A stretch of 46,503 nt of DNA from DASWVC01 sp036401335 (GTDB lineage: Bacteria; Verrucomicrobiota; Verrucomicrobiia; Chthoniobacterales; JAFAMB01): the NCBI GenBank assembly GCA_036401335.1, contig DASWVC010000201.1, forward strand, positions 1 through 46,503. Reading direction: 5' to 3'. This document shows positions 7,935 through 16,245 of this stretch, piece after piece (the first letter of the stretch is position 1; the number at the start of each line of letters is the position of its first letter). The translations under genes were made by a program, and so were the position numbers. The notes below the pieces were generated by a model, which had not been told where the DNA came from, searched no databases, and saw only the letters and a list, made by a program, of their open reading frames with translations.

Positions 7935-8906
7935 TTAAAAAACGGCTTTAGGGTTGTAAAACTTGTCCACGTTATCTTTCGTGATGGCCATCGGTTCGGT
8001 GAGGGTCGTCTTGGGGAAGCTGGACGGGACCTCACCTTTGGCGGCTTTCACCGCGAGGTCGACGGCTTTGGTGGCAACTTCAACCGGATCGTTCCGACCG
8101 GTCGCCAGGTACGTGCCCTCTTTGATGGCTTCAAGCGCCTCTTTCTGTCCGTCCGCCGCAGCGGCCACCTTGATGTCCTTGGTCCGACCCGCATCGCCGA
8201 TGGCCCGGATGCCGCCCAGCGCCATGCTGTCGTTCTCGGCCACGAGCACATTAATGTCCTTGTGGGCCGTCAACAGGTCTTCCATGGCCTTCTGCCCGCC
8301 TTCATGGCTCCACCGGCCCCAGCCTTGCCCGACGACCGTCAGGTCGGCTTTGCCAAACTGCCGAAGCTGCGCCTCAACGATTCCGCGGATTACCCCTTCG
8401 CGCCGCTCTTCACCCACGAGGTTGCCTTGTTCACCGCTCAGCAGGGCAATTTTCATGGGTTGGTTGCCGATTGTTTTTACCAGGTAATCACCAACCAGCT
8501 GACCGTTTGCCGAGTTGCTCGATTGCACGACGGTTACGTAATCGGCCGAGGGATCAATGCTGCTGTCCATTTCAACCACCGGGACTTTGGCGGCCGTGCA
8601 GGACTTGGTGGCCGGCACGAGGCCTTTCGGGTCGCGCGCGTTCAGGATCAGCACGTTGATGCCTTGCGAGAGCATGTCCTCGACGTCGGCTAGTTGTTTG
8701 ATCATGTCATTCTGGGCGTCGGTGGAAATCACGGTGCACCCCATCTTTTCGGCGGCCTCCTTGGCCGCCTGTTGCTGAGCCACAAAATAAGGGGCCGAAA
8801 GCGTGTACATGGAAATTCCGATTTTGAGCGGCTTGTCGGCCGCGTCGGCGCGAACGGCGACCAGGCAGGCAGCCGAAAACACCAAAAAGGAGAGCAGTTT
8901 CTTCAT
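7935..8906 (-). CDS. Periplasmic sugar-binding protein of ribose-type ABC transporter
   Basis: A 323-residue protein with a Sec signal peptide (MKKLLSFLVFSAACLVAVRA, cleavage near ADA) and a Peripla_BP_4 fold. Landmarks are KIGISMYTLSAPYFVAQQQA near the mature N-terminus, VLILNARDPKGLVPA, and a late segment VLVAENDSMALGGIRAIGDA typical of RbsB-like proteins. It captures a sugar or sugar derivative in the periplasm and hands it to the ATPase-permease pair downstream. As first gene of the operon it probably follows a promoter in 8907-9240. Its exact ligand is unknown. Confidence 0.93.
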   Translation of the reverse strand: MKKLLSFLVFSAACLVAVRADAADKPLKIGISMYTLSAPYFVAQQQAAKEAAEKMGCTVISTDAQNDMIKQLADVEDMLSQGINVLILNARDPKGLVPATKSCTAAKVPVVEMDSSIDPSADYVTVVQSSNSANGQLVGDYLVKTIGNQPMKIALLSGEQGNLVGEERREGVIRGIVEAQLRQFGKADLTVVGQGWGRWSHEGGQKAMEDLLTAHKDINVLVAENDSMALGGIRAIGDAGRTKDIKVAAAADGQKEALEAIKEGTYLATGRNDPVEVATKAVDLAVKAAKGEVPSSFPKTTLTEPMAITKDNVDKFYNPKAVF

Positions 8907-9240
8907 ACAGTAGTCATTGAGTTGGTTTAAGCCCTACGAGGACCGGTTATCGCGCGCGAGCCGTCCCTCGCCGCTTGGACGGCAGCGGGTGCCGCGTTGC
9001 GCACACCTGCCGGTCCGCCGTTTGGGGGGAGACAGTCAGTCGGTGGTCTTGATGGGTGTTTACACACCAAAAGCACCGAATAGCTCGGCAATACCGCTGA
9101 TCCCTGCCAAAATCAATGATGCACGGCTGGACGCTTGTGATTGCCCAAGTGTTTCGCCTGGACATCCCGGTGAACGGCAAAGAACTTAACCCACTTTGTG
9201 GGGTTGCCGCCACCAGCGCCAAACCCTCACGGGTGATCAA
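8907..9240. promoter_or_regulatory. Divergent promoter region between ABC operon and dehydrogenase
   Basis: These 334 bases separate two divergent transcription units and must hold both promoters. An inverted repeat GGTGT-TTAC-ACACC lies at 9055-9068, near the middle, and is a candidate operator for both sides. A small hairpin-like AACCCAC/GTGGGGTT is at about 9188-9205. I could not fix -35/-10 boxes with confidence, and no gene is seen here. Confidence 0.35.
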
Positions 9241-10170
9241 ATGAGCCAACAAATCCTGATCACGCCACGCTCGCTCACCCAGGTTCCCAGCCCGGACTTG
9301 GAACCACTGGAAAGGGCCGGCTTCAAACTGATCTACGCAGCCGCGGGCAAAACTCCCACTGAAGACGAGCTTTTGAAGCTTGTCCCTGGCTGCGTAGGCT
9401 GGCTGGCCGGGGTGGAAGCGATCTCGGAGCGGGTGCTGCACTCGGCCACCAGCCTGAAGGCGATCAGCCGGAACGGCACCGGGGTTGACAATGTCCCGGT
9501 TGACCTGGCGCGACGGCTTGGCATCAAAGTGTTACGGGCTGAAGCCGCCAACGCCCGGGGGGTCGCGGAACTCGCCATCTGCCTGGCGCTCGCCTCCTTA
9601 AGGCACCTGCCGTCGCTGAACCTCACGTTGAAATTGGGCCAGTGGAAGCTAATCCGGGGCCGGGAAATTCGGGATCGACCCTTCGGCCTGGTTGGCTGTG
9701 GTGCCATTGGTCGCATGGTGGCGCAGCTGGCCCTTGGGCTCGGCGCACGGGTCACCACGTTTGATCCTTACCCGGACGCCTCGTTTCAGCCCGGCGAGAA
9801 CTTTGCTTGGGCGCCACTTGATGCCGTCTTGGCGAGCGCCGACATCCTCAGCTTGCACTGCCCGCCGCCTCCCGATGGGCGACCGGTGATTGACCGCGCC
9901 GCGCTAAACCGAATGAAGCCGGGGTGCTGCCTGGTCAACACTGCGCGCGGCAGTCTGGTCGATGAAGGCGCCATCATCAACGCGCTCGACTCTGGCAAAC
10001 TGTCGACCTACGCGACAGATGTCTTCCCGACCGAACCCCCGGATCCGGCTTCGGTCTTGTTACAGCATGACCGCGTCATCGTCAGTCCCCACATCGGCGC
10101 GTTCACCGAAGAAAGCGTTCAGCGCGCCACCCGGAAGGCAGTCGAGAACCTCATGAGCGTTTTGACTTGA
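9241..10170 (+). CDS. D-2-hydroxyacid dehydrogenase (phosphoglycerate dehydrogenase-like)
   Basis: A 309-residue NAD-dependent dehydrogenase. The catalytic-domain segment SRNGTGVDN and the Rossmann motif GLVGCGAIG (about residues 149-157) are clear. The catalytic triad is visible as Arg in NTARGS (about 235), Glu in PTEPP (about 263) and His in SPHIGAF (about 284). The length is that of single-unit PGDH/glycerate-type enzymes without an ACT domain. The internal ATG preceded by GGGTGA fits the family start better than 9196. Divergent placement from a sugar importer, with an UlaG-like hydrolase downstream, suggests oxidation or reduction of a sugar-acid-derived hydroxyacid rather than serine synthesis; that role is inferred. 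Confidence 0.88.
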   Translation: MSQQILITPRSLTQVPSPDLEPLERAGFKLIYAAAGKTPTEDELLKLVPGCVGWLAGVEAISERVLHSATSLKAISRNGTGVDNVPVDLARRLGIKVLRAEAANARGVAELAICLALASLRHLPSLNLTLKLGQWKLIRGREIRDRPFGLVGCGAIGRMVAQLALGLGARVTTFDPYPDASFQPGENFAWAPLDAVLASADILSLHCPPPPDGRPVIDRAALNRMKPGCCLVNTARGSLVDEGAIINALDSGKLSTYATDVFPTEPPDPASVLLQHDRVIVSPHIGAFTEESVQRATRKAVENLMSVLT

Positions 10171-10205
10171 GCATTATGGTGGACGCTAAGAATTGCTTCC
10201 GAAAT

Positions 10206-10252
10206 GGGCGCGGGCATGGGCCCGGTAGGGCGGCGAGTCCCTTCGCCGCCGG
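10206..10252. repeat. 47-bp dispersed repeat, copy 1
   Basis: This 47-base sequence recurs identically and in the same orientation at 12004-12050. It starts GGGCGCGGGCATGGGCCCGG. Near its end is a hairpin with arms GGCGGCGA and TCGCCGCC around GTCCCT. Both copies are in short intergenic stretches. It is REP-like in size and structure; no associated transposase was seen. Confidence 0.8.
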
Positions 10253-10277
10253 GGTATCGGGGTGGAAAAACAGACCA

Positions 10278-10306
10278 GGTCGCACCCGCCTGGCAGGCGA
10301 GCGACC
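10278..10306. repeat. Compound hairpin downstream of the dehydrogenase gene
   Basis: Outer arms GGTCGC (10278-10283) and GCGACC (10301-10306) enclose inner arms CGCCTG and CAGGCG separated by one base. No T-run follows, so a simple intrinsic terminator is unlikely. It lies 25 bases after the 47-bp repeat and may belong to the same palindromic element. The remaining 180 bases up to the UlaG-like gene show nothing recognisable. Confidence 0.45.
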
Positions 10307-10489
10307 CTCAAGCGTTCGCGGAGAGAGAGGACCTGGCGTGACGGGGGGAGCAAATGCCACCAGCCGAAGAACCGAAAAACGTCCTGAATGGTTCAGGAGT
10401 TGCGAGCGGCGGTGCTTCTCTGGGTCTGCCGTTTGTGGCCTCCTTTCCTTTTTCGGCTCGTGGCATTTCCACCGCGAACACCTCGGGAC

Positions 10490-11365
10490 ATGATCACGAT
10501 TGAACCAACGCACCTTCCGGACTGTCTGCAGAGTGCCTTGCAAGCCCCGTCCACGGGGTTCGAATTCTATTGGCTTGGCCAGGCGGGGTTTTTGTTCCGC
10601 GCAACGGGATTGACCTGGGCCATTGACCCCTACCTTTCCGATCGACTGGCCGAAAAGTACCGGGACCATCAGTTCTCGCACGAGCGCATGATGCCCGCAC
10701 CCCTGAGCGCAGCGGAACTGCCCGAGCTTGATTTCCTCTTCTGCACGCACCAACACGGAGATCATCTGGACGGACCCACCCTGGAGAGGGTGGCAGCCCA
10801 ATCTTCTCGTACCCGGTTCATTGTCCCCGCAGGAATTGCAGAGGAAGTGAGCCGCCTTGCATTGCAGCCGGAGAGGGTCATTTTGGCGGAAGTCGGCCGG
10901 CCCATGGCGCTGGCGCCGGATTTCGAGGTCACGCCCGTGCCTGCCGCTCACGAAACGTTCGGCCACGACGCTGCGGGCCGCCACCGGTTTCTGGGTTACG
11001 TGTTTCAATGCGGCAACCTCAAGCTGTACCATTCGGGAGACACCGTTTCGTACGACGGATTGCCTGCCCGCTTAGCGGCGCTTGGCCCCGAATTGGCGTT
11101 GCTGCCCGTGAACGGACGCAGCCGCGAACTGAGTGAGCGCAACATCGCGGGCAACCTTTCATTGCCGGAAGCCATCGACCTTTGCCGTGGCGCGCGCGTG
11201 CCGGTGATGGTGGCGCACCATTTTGGCATGTTCGCGTTCAACACCATTGATCCACGCTCGATCGATGAAGCTGCCCGGGCCGCCGCGCCGGCTGTCACGG
11301 TATTAAAGGCCGAAATGGGCACCCGGTATTGCCTTCGGGTTGGGCCTAAAGGGGGTACCGTTTAG
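10490..11365 (+). CDS. UlaG-like metallo-beta-lactamase-fold hydrolase
   Basis: A 291-residue cytosolic MBL-fold protein. The metal-binding motif HQHGDH lies at residues 87-92 (THQHGDHLD), followed by AAHETFGHD, YHSGDT and VMVAHHFGMF, typical of the UlaG (L-ascorbate-6-phosphate lactonase) branch. In this family the enzyme opens lactones or cleaves phosphodiesters; the actual substrate here is unknown. The frame opens at 10388, but the first 34 residues are Arg/Leu/Trp-rich and unlike the family, so the ATG at 10490 is preferred. With the upstream dehydrogenase and the divergent sugar importer it suggests sugar-acid or sugar-lactone use. Confidence 0.85.
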   Translation: MITIEPTHLPDCLQSALQAPSTGFEFYWLGQAGFLFRATGLTWAIDPYLSDRLAEKYRDHQFSHERMMPAPLSAAELPELDFLFCTHQHGDHLDGPTLERVAAQSSRTRFIVPAGIAEEVSRLALQPERVILAEVGRPMALAPDFEVTPVPAAHETFGHDAAGRHRFLGYVFQCGNLKLYHSGDTVSYDGLPARLAALGPELALLPVNGRSRELSERNIAGNLSLPEAIDLCRGARVPVMVAHHFGMFAFNTIDPRSIDEAARAAAPAVTVLKAEMGTRYCLRVGPKGGTV

Positions 11366-11421
11366 GGGCATCCGAGGCCGTCGCGTGGCTGAGGTACACG
11401 TTTTCGCCGGGGACGCTAAGC

Positions 11422-11910
11422 TCACCCTCCCTGCAGCCTGTTCACCGGCCGGGCAGCCGCCCTCCCGACTTCTCGCTCCACATGGTCTTTGGTTAAGATC
11501 ACCAGACAACGGTCCAGAGTGCCATAATCCGCGAGAAGGGCGCCGTCGCCAGCCGACCAGCGCAAACCCGTGGCGACGGCGCGCGAGGTTGACCAGGGCT
11601 GACCGTTGCTGCACCCGTCCAGAAGCGATCGGATTTCCTCATTGGAGATAGGCTCCGGCCTGTCCAGGGTGTCGCTGCGCGCTTTACTGAAAAGGATGGC
11701 ATCCGCCCGCCCCTCAAAAAATCGGACGAAGATGTAATAGCCGTCTTTCCGGAAGCCCGCAGACCCGTTGTGTTCGCTGATTTTGTGGCCGTACCGGGTT
11801 TCGCACTGTGGCAGCGTCTCACCGAGCTGACCATAAGCTGACATCTGGAACCCGATCGCCACGATCGAGAGCGCAGCCCATTCCAAAGCGCAAACAGAAA
11901 TCGACGCCAT
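11422..11910 (-). CDS. Small secreted protein of unknown function, 162 aa
   Basis: The product starts MASISVCALEWAALSIVAIG, a signal-peptide or membrane-anchor segment, and continues with LGETLPQCETRYG, KDGYYIFVRFFEGRADAILF and PISNEEIRSLLDGCSNGQPW. I remember similar secreted proteins with an LGETxxQCxxRYG opening from environmental Gram-negative genomes, but no function is known to me. GGGGA lies about 6 bases upstream of the ATG. An upstream extension of the frame (to 12066) overlaps the 47-bp repeat and is unlikely to be coding. It probably stands alone. Confidence 0.65.
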   Translation of the reverse strand: MASISVCALEWAALSIVAIGFQMSAYGQLGETLPQCETRYGHKISEHNGSAGFRKDGYYIFVRFFEGRADAILFSKARSDTLDRPEPISNEEIRSLLDGCSNGQPWSTSRAVATGLRWSAGDGALLADYGTLDRCLVILTKDHVEREVGRAAARPVNRLQGG

Positions 11911-12003
11911 AGCATCCCCATACGGCCCGTCAAGCAGGTACCTTAAGTTGTAGCATTTGCCAAAAATCTTTTCCGGCCTTGGGGTCGGTCGACGAGACCA
12001 GAA

Positions 12004-12050
12004 GGGCGCGGGCATGGGCCCGGTAGGGCGGCGAGTCCCTTCGCCGCCGG
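12004..12050. repeat. 47-bp dispersed repeat, copy 2
   Basis: Identical over 47 bases to 10206-10252, in the same orientation, with the same GGCGGCGA/TCGCCGCC hairpin. It lies between the small secreted protein gene and the AHSA1-like remnant. Similarity fades right outside the block, so the two copies are separate insertions or recombination products rather than part of a larger duplication. Confidence 0.8.
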
Positions 12051-12075
12051 CACGGGGACGGCTCACGCCTAAGCG

Positions 12076-12204
12076 TCAGTCGTCTTCGACCGCCGCCTTG
12101 AGGCGTGCCAGCGCTTCGTCCCAGCGTCGCGAGATCCTCTCGAGCGCGCGCGGCGCGCGCACCACGGTTTCCTTTTCGATCCGATCCGTCTTCATTTCCT
12201 GCAT
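12076..12204 (-). pseudogene. Internally deleted AHSA1/SRPBCC-like gene, 42-codon remnant
   Basis: The frame reads MQEMKTDRIEKETVVRAPRA and then RISRRWDEALARLKAAVEDD. The first half resembles the N-terminus of activator-of-Hsp90 (SRPBCC) proteins, and the second half resembles their C-terminal helix. About 100 residues expected between them are missing, while the frame is kept. I read this as an in-frame internal deletion of an AHSA1-like gene; such genes are often paired with an ArsR regulator. A tiny intact protein is possible but less likely. Confidence 0.5.
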
Positions 12205-12205
12205 A

Positions 12206-12223
12206 TGCAACCTTCAGGTTGCA
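12206..12223. promoter_or_regulatory. Perfect palindrome next to the AHSA1 remnant (possible ArsR-type operator)
   Basis: TGCAACCTTCAGGTTGCA has perfect 8-base arms around TC and lies one base upstream of the remnant's ATG. The AACC-N4-GGTT core resembles sites I associate with ArsR-family regulators of AHSA1-like genes; that link is from memory. No arsR gene is present in the window. Confidence 0.45.
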
Positions 12224-12341
12224 CGTTAACGCCAGCTGCGGTGGGCGGTGCATACACCTCGCGGGTGCGCTGCCACCGTCCGAGGCCGCAACCTGGCCCG
12301 TGCTGCCTCCCGCTCGCAACCGCACCCACCTGGTGAAGGCG

Positions 12342-13649
12342 CTAAACGGCCGTTGCTTCTTCCGCCTCCAGTTCAGGCACGATCAAGTCGGCATACGTCT
12401 GCCGCCGGCGAATGAGACGGTGGGTGTTGCCGGTCACCAGCACCTCCGCCGGCAGCGGCCGGGAATTGTAGTTGGACGCCATTGAGAACCCGTAGGCGCC
12501 TGCGCTCATCAGTGCGAGGGCCGCGCCGGGTTCCACCTTGTCCACCTCACGGTCCTGGGCAAAGAAATCGCCGCTTTCACACACGGGACCAACCACGTCG
12601 GCTACGAGTCGCTTCGCTGCCGATGCCCGGCGAAGCGGGACGATTTCATGATAACCCTCATAAAGTGCCGGCCGGATCAGGTCATTCATGCCGGCATCCA
12701 CAATCACGAACGTCTTCTGAGCGGTGTGTTTAAGGTACAGGACCGTCGTTAGCAGCACCCCGGCATTGCCCACCAGAAAACGGCCGGGCTCCACCAGAAC
12801 ACGAAGCCCAAGCGGGCGCAGGGCTGGCAGGATGGCTTCCGCGTAGTGCTCCAGGGTAAGGCCATGGGCGGGCTCGTTCTGCCGCCACCAGGCCTCCGCG
12901 CCGCTCTCGAGCGAGGATCGGTAAACGATGCCCAACCCGCCGCCGATGCTGATGAATTCAAGCGGATGGAGCCGGCGGAGGTGCTCCACCAGCGGCGTCA
13001 CCTTGGCGATCGCCTGCGCATACGGCGCCGCCTCGGTGATTTGCGAACCGATGTGCATCTGCAACCCTCGAACGGTGATGTGGGGCAAGCGTTTGGCAAG
13101 CGCATAAACCGCCTCAATCTGGTCCAGGGCAACGCCGAACTTGTTCTCACTTCGTCCCGTTGAGATGTAGTGGTGGGTGTGGGCGTCGACATCCGGGTTC
13201 ACGCGAATGGCTACCGGCGCCGAGGTGTGCATGGACGCGGCCACTTCATCTATGGCCGCCAGTTCTTCGGAAGATTCCACGTTGAAACAGTAAATGCCGG
13301 CGTGCAGGGCGTAGGCAATTTCCTCGCGGGTCTTACCGACGCCGGCGAAGGTGCACTTTTCGGGTTCGCCGCCAGCCTGGAGCACGCGGTAGAGTTCTCC
13401 GCCGGACACGATGTCGAAGCCGGCGCCGGCCTGCGCGAGCAGGCGGATGATGGCCAGGTTGGAGTTTGCCTTCACCGCATAGCAGATTTCATGGTCCAAT
13501 TCGCCCAGCGCGGCATTGAGTCGCCGGAAGTGGTCGGTCACGGTGTGGGCGCTGTAAACGTAAAGGGGCGTTCCGAACCGTTCGGCCAGGTCTTGCAGCA
13601 GGACGCCCTCGCAGGCGAGCCTTTCGCCTTCAAAGTGAAAGGAATGCAT
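12342..13649 (-). CDS. lysA: Diaminopimelate decarboxylase
   Basis: A 435-residue PLP-dependent fold-III decarboxylase that makes L-lysine from meso-diaminopimelate. The PLP lysine is K60 in CYAVKANSN. Further landmarks are GGGLGIVY (phosphate binding), EPGRFLVGNAGVLL and VGPVCESGDFFAQDR, the usual Cys-Glu-Ser active-site block. The start MHSFHFEGERL fits the family; the frame opens 20 residues earlier. It is the last gene of a gnd-folD-lysA run, 23 bases after the folD stop, so probably co-transcribed. Confidence 0.96.
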   Translation of the reverse strand: MHSFHFEGERLACEGVLLQDLAERFGTPLYVYSAHTVTDHFRRLNAALGELDHEICYAVKANSNLAIIRLLAQAGAGFDIVSGGELYRVLQAGGEPEKCTFAGVGKTREEIAYALHAGIYCFNVESSEELAAIDEVAASMHTSAPVAIRVNPDVDAHTHHYISTGRSENKFGVALDQIEAVYALAKRLPHITVRGLQMHIGSQITEAAPYAQAIAKVTPLVEHLRRLHPLEFISIGGGLGIVYRSSLESGAEAWWRQNEPAHGLTLEHYAEAILPALRPLGLRVLVEPGRFLVGNAGVLLTTVLYLKHTAQKTFVIVDAGMNDLIRPALYEGYHEIVPLRRASAAKRLVADVVGPVCESGDFFAQDREVDKVEPGAALALMSAGAYGFSMASNYNSRPLPAEVLVTGNTHRLIRRRQTYADLIVPELEAEEATAV

Positions 13650-13672
13650 GGCAAAAAAATGATAAACCGAGG

Positions 13673-14566
13673 TTACTGCAAGGAAGGCAGATCGGTCTGA
13701 AAAACGCACGCGCGGAGCGTGTTGCTCATCAGCATGGCAATCGTCATTGGTCCCACTCCACGCGGCACGGGCGTAATCGCGCCCGCCTTAAGGGCGACCT
13801 CCTCAAAAGCAACGTCGCCGACAAGGCGAAAACTTCCTGGTTTGGCGGCATCCGCCACCCGGTTTATGCCTACGTCGATCACAACGGCACCCTCCCGCAC
13901 GTGTTCGGCCCGAATGAATTGGGCCTGGCCGATGGCAGCGATGAGGATATCCGCCTGCCGGGTAATGGTGGGCAGGTCGCGCGAACGGGAGTGGGTGACG
14001 GTCACCGTCGCGTCACCGCCCTTGCCTTTCTGCAGGAGGAGCAATGCCAAGGGTTTGCCGACCAGCATGCTTCGGCCAACGATCACTGCATGGGCACCCG
14101 CTGTCGGCACCTTGCTGTCCAACAGCAACCGCTGGCACCCAAGGGGCGTGCACGGCACCAGCGCGCTCGGATCGCCCATCGCCAGCTTGCCGACATTAAC
14201 GGGGTGCAAGCCATCCACGTCTTTGGCCGGGTCAATCGAGCGCACGACCTCCGCCTCGTCCAGGTGGGCGGGAAGCGGCGACTGCACCAGAATGCCATGC
14301 ACCTCCGGGTCCCCGTTCAGGCGGTGAACCACGTGCAGCAACTCGCCTTGGGTTGTAGACGCCGGCAACTCAATTTTTTGGGAGTGCAAGCCGAGTTCCT
14401 GTGAGGTCCGGTCCTTGTTCCGAACGTAAACAACCGACGCCGGATTCTCGCCCACCAGCACGACCGCCAGGCCTGGCCGGATGCCCTGCTGCTGCAGCCG
14501 GGCTATCTGGTCCCGAGTTTCCTCGTTGATTCGGGCAGCAACGGCCCGGCCGTCAATCAGGTTCAT
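13673..14566 (-). CDS. folD: Bifunctional methylenetetrahydrofolate dehydrogenase/cyclohydrolase
   Basis: A 297-residue FolD. The catalytic YxxxK motif is Y47-K51 (YVRNK). The folate-binding QSPLPAHLDE and the NADP-binding GRSMLVGKPLALLL are present, and the protein ends with the usual TPVPRGVGPMTIAMLM block. It interconverts methylene- and formyl-tetrahydrofolate in the cytosol and so links to the one-carbon supply used by MetH. It starts 41 bases after the gnd stop. Confidence 0.97.
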   Translation of the reverse strand: MNLIDGRAVAARINEETRDQIARLQQQGIRPGLAVVLVGENPASVVYVRNKDRTSQELGLHSQKIELPASTTQGELLHVVHRLNGDPEVHGILVQSPLPAHLDEAEVVRSIDPAKDVDGLHPVNVGKLAMGDPSALVPCTPLGCQRLLLDSKVPTAGAHAVIVGRSMLVGKPLALLLLQKGKGGDATVTVTHSRSRDLPTITRQADILIAAIGQAQFIRAEHVREGAVVIDVGINRVADAAKPGSFRLVGDVAFEEVALKAGAITPVPRGVGPMTIAMLMSNTLRACVFQTDLPSLQ

Positions 14567-14607
14567 GGGCGAGGTTAGGGGCAGGCACCTGCCTGCGCAA
14601 CCGCCCC

Positions 14608-16020
14608 TTAGCTAAGCCACTCGGTGTGGAAGCTCCCGGGCTTGTCGATCCGCTCGTAGGTGTGCGCACCGAAATAGTCCCGTTGGGCCTGAAGCAGGTT
14701 CGCTGGGAGCCGTTCCTGACGGTAAGCGTCGAAGTAGGCGAGCGAAGCACTGAAGGCCGGCACAGAAATCCCGTGCTGGACGGCCGTGGCGACGGCCAGC
14801 CGCCAGTGCTCCTGACAACTCTCCAGAATCGCGCTGAAAAACGGGTCCAGCATCAGGTTCTCCAGCTGTGCATCCCGTTCAAAGGCTTCCTTGATCCGGT
14901 TCAGGAACTTGGCCCGGATGATGCACCCTCCACGCCAGATCGTCGCGATGTCGCCAAAGTTCAGGTTCCAGTTAAACTGCTTGCCCGCCACCGCGAAAAG
15001 TGAAAAGCCCTGGGCGTAGGAAATGACTTTTGACGCGTAAAGCGCGTCCCGCACCGCGTCGATAAAATCCTGGCGGTCGCCCTCGAAAGATTTCGGGGCC
15101 GGGCCGGGCAGGGTCTTGGAAGCGCGTACCCGCTTGTCCTTCATGGACGACAAAACGCGCGCCTCAACCGCTGCGTTGATGGTGGACACGACGACTCCGT
15201 GGTCAATCGCCGATTGCAAAGTCCATTTGCCTGTTCCCTTTTGGCCCGCCTTGTCAAGGATCACATCCACCAAAGCCTGGCCTGTGTCCGGGTCTTTTTT
15301 CTTGAAGATGTTTGCCGTAATCTCAATGAGGAAACTATCCAGATCGCCGCGGTTCCAGGTGCTGAACACTTCCTGCAGTTCGTCGTTGTTCAAGCCGAGG
15401 ACCTCTTTCAGGATCGCATAGGCTTCACAGATCAGCTGCATGTCCCCGTATTCGATGCCGTTGTGAACCATCTTCACGTAGTGGCCCGCGCCGTCCGGTC
15501 CCATGTACCGGCAACACGGCTCCCCTTCCACCTGGGCGGCCACTTTTTGAAAGATGGGAGCCACAATCTCCCACGCTCCCGGCGATCCGCCCGGCATCAT
15601 CGAAGGCCCTTTCAGCGCGCCTTCCTCGCCGCCCGACACGCCGATGCCGAGGTAATGCAGCCCGAGTTCCGACATCTTCTTATCTCGGCGTTGCGTGTCC
15701 GAGTAGAGCGAGTTTCCGCCGTCGATGATGACGTCGCCTTTTTCCAGGTGTGGCACCAGTTGGTCAATGACCGCATCCACTGGCCCCCCGGCCTTCACCA
15801 TGATCATCACTTTGCGGGGCCGGGCCAGGCTCTGGACAAAATCTTCCACTGACCGCGTGCCCGTGATGCGTTTTCCTTTCGCTTTGCCGGAAGTGAATTT
15901 CTCCGTCACTTGGGTGGTGCGATTAAAAACGGAAACCGCAAATCCTTTGCTCTCCATGTTGAGGACCAGGTTCTCGCCCATCACGGCGAGACCGACTAAG
16001 CCGATATCAGATTGGTTCAT
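14608..16020 (-). CDS. gnd: 6-Phosphogluconate dehydrogenase, decarboxylating
   Basis: A 470-residue protein with NADP-binding GLAVMGENLVLN at the N-terminus, VMIMVKAGGPVDAVI, IIDGGNSLYSDT, the substrate loop GVSGGEEGALKGPSMMPGG, the catalytic region HYVKMVHNGIEYGD (Lys near residue 182) and GTGKWT. Length and motifs match the long (E. coli-type) form. It performs the oxidative pentose-phosphate step giving ribulose-5-phosphate and NADPH. The frame opens 51 codons upstream, but MNQSDIGLVG is the family start. It is the first gene of a three-gene minus-strand run and is divergent from moaE. Confidence 0.97.
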   Translation of the reverse strand: MNQSDIGLVGLAVMGENLVLNMESKGFAVSVFNRTTQVTEKFTSGKAKGKRITGTRSVEDFVQSLARPRKVMIMVKAGGPVDAVIDQLVPHLEKGDVIIDGGNSLYSDTQRRDKKMSELGLHYLGIGVSGGEEGALKGPSMMPGGSPGAWEIVAPIFQKVAAQVEGEPCCRYMGPDGAGHYVKMVHNGIEYGDMQLICEAYAILKEVLGLNNDELQEVFSTWNRGDLDSFLIEITANIFKKKDPDTGQALVDVILDKAGQKGTGKWTLQSAIDHGVVVSTINAAVEARVLSSMKDKRVRASKTLPGPAPKSFEGDRQDFIDAVRDALYASKVISYAQGFSLFAVAGKQFNWNLNFGDIATIWRGGCIIRAKFLNRIKEAFERDAQLENLMLDPFFSAILESCQEHWRLAVATAVQHGISVPAFSASLAYFDAYRQERLPANLLQAQRDYFGAHTYERIDKPGSFHTEWLS

Positions 16021-16245
16021 TGGTTGCAGAGTCGGTTGACGGTGGCTGGAGCATTTTCCGAGGCCGCAGGGTATCGATTTGACCGACGCTTGCTGCATAC
16101 GCCACCCAACTGCTTTGACAAGTGTAAAATAGGCCGGTACAACGCCGCCTTGTTTTCTCGTCGCTGCCAGCAAAGCGCGTTTTTCCCGGTGCCTCAGGCC
16201 AGCGTATTACTTGGCATGGGGCCGAAAGACGCGCATAGGGTAATA

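Noticed and set aside
11930..12325. A 131-codon minus-strand frame across the repeat and AHSA1 remnant
   Set aside because: It runs through the 47-bp repeat and the operator-like palindrome and is Arg/Gly/Ala-rich; the other frame shows AHSA1 similarity.
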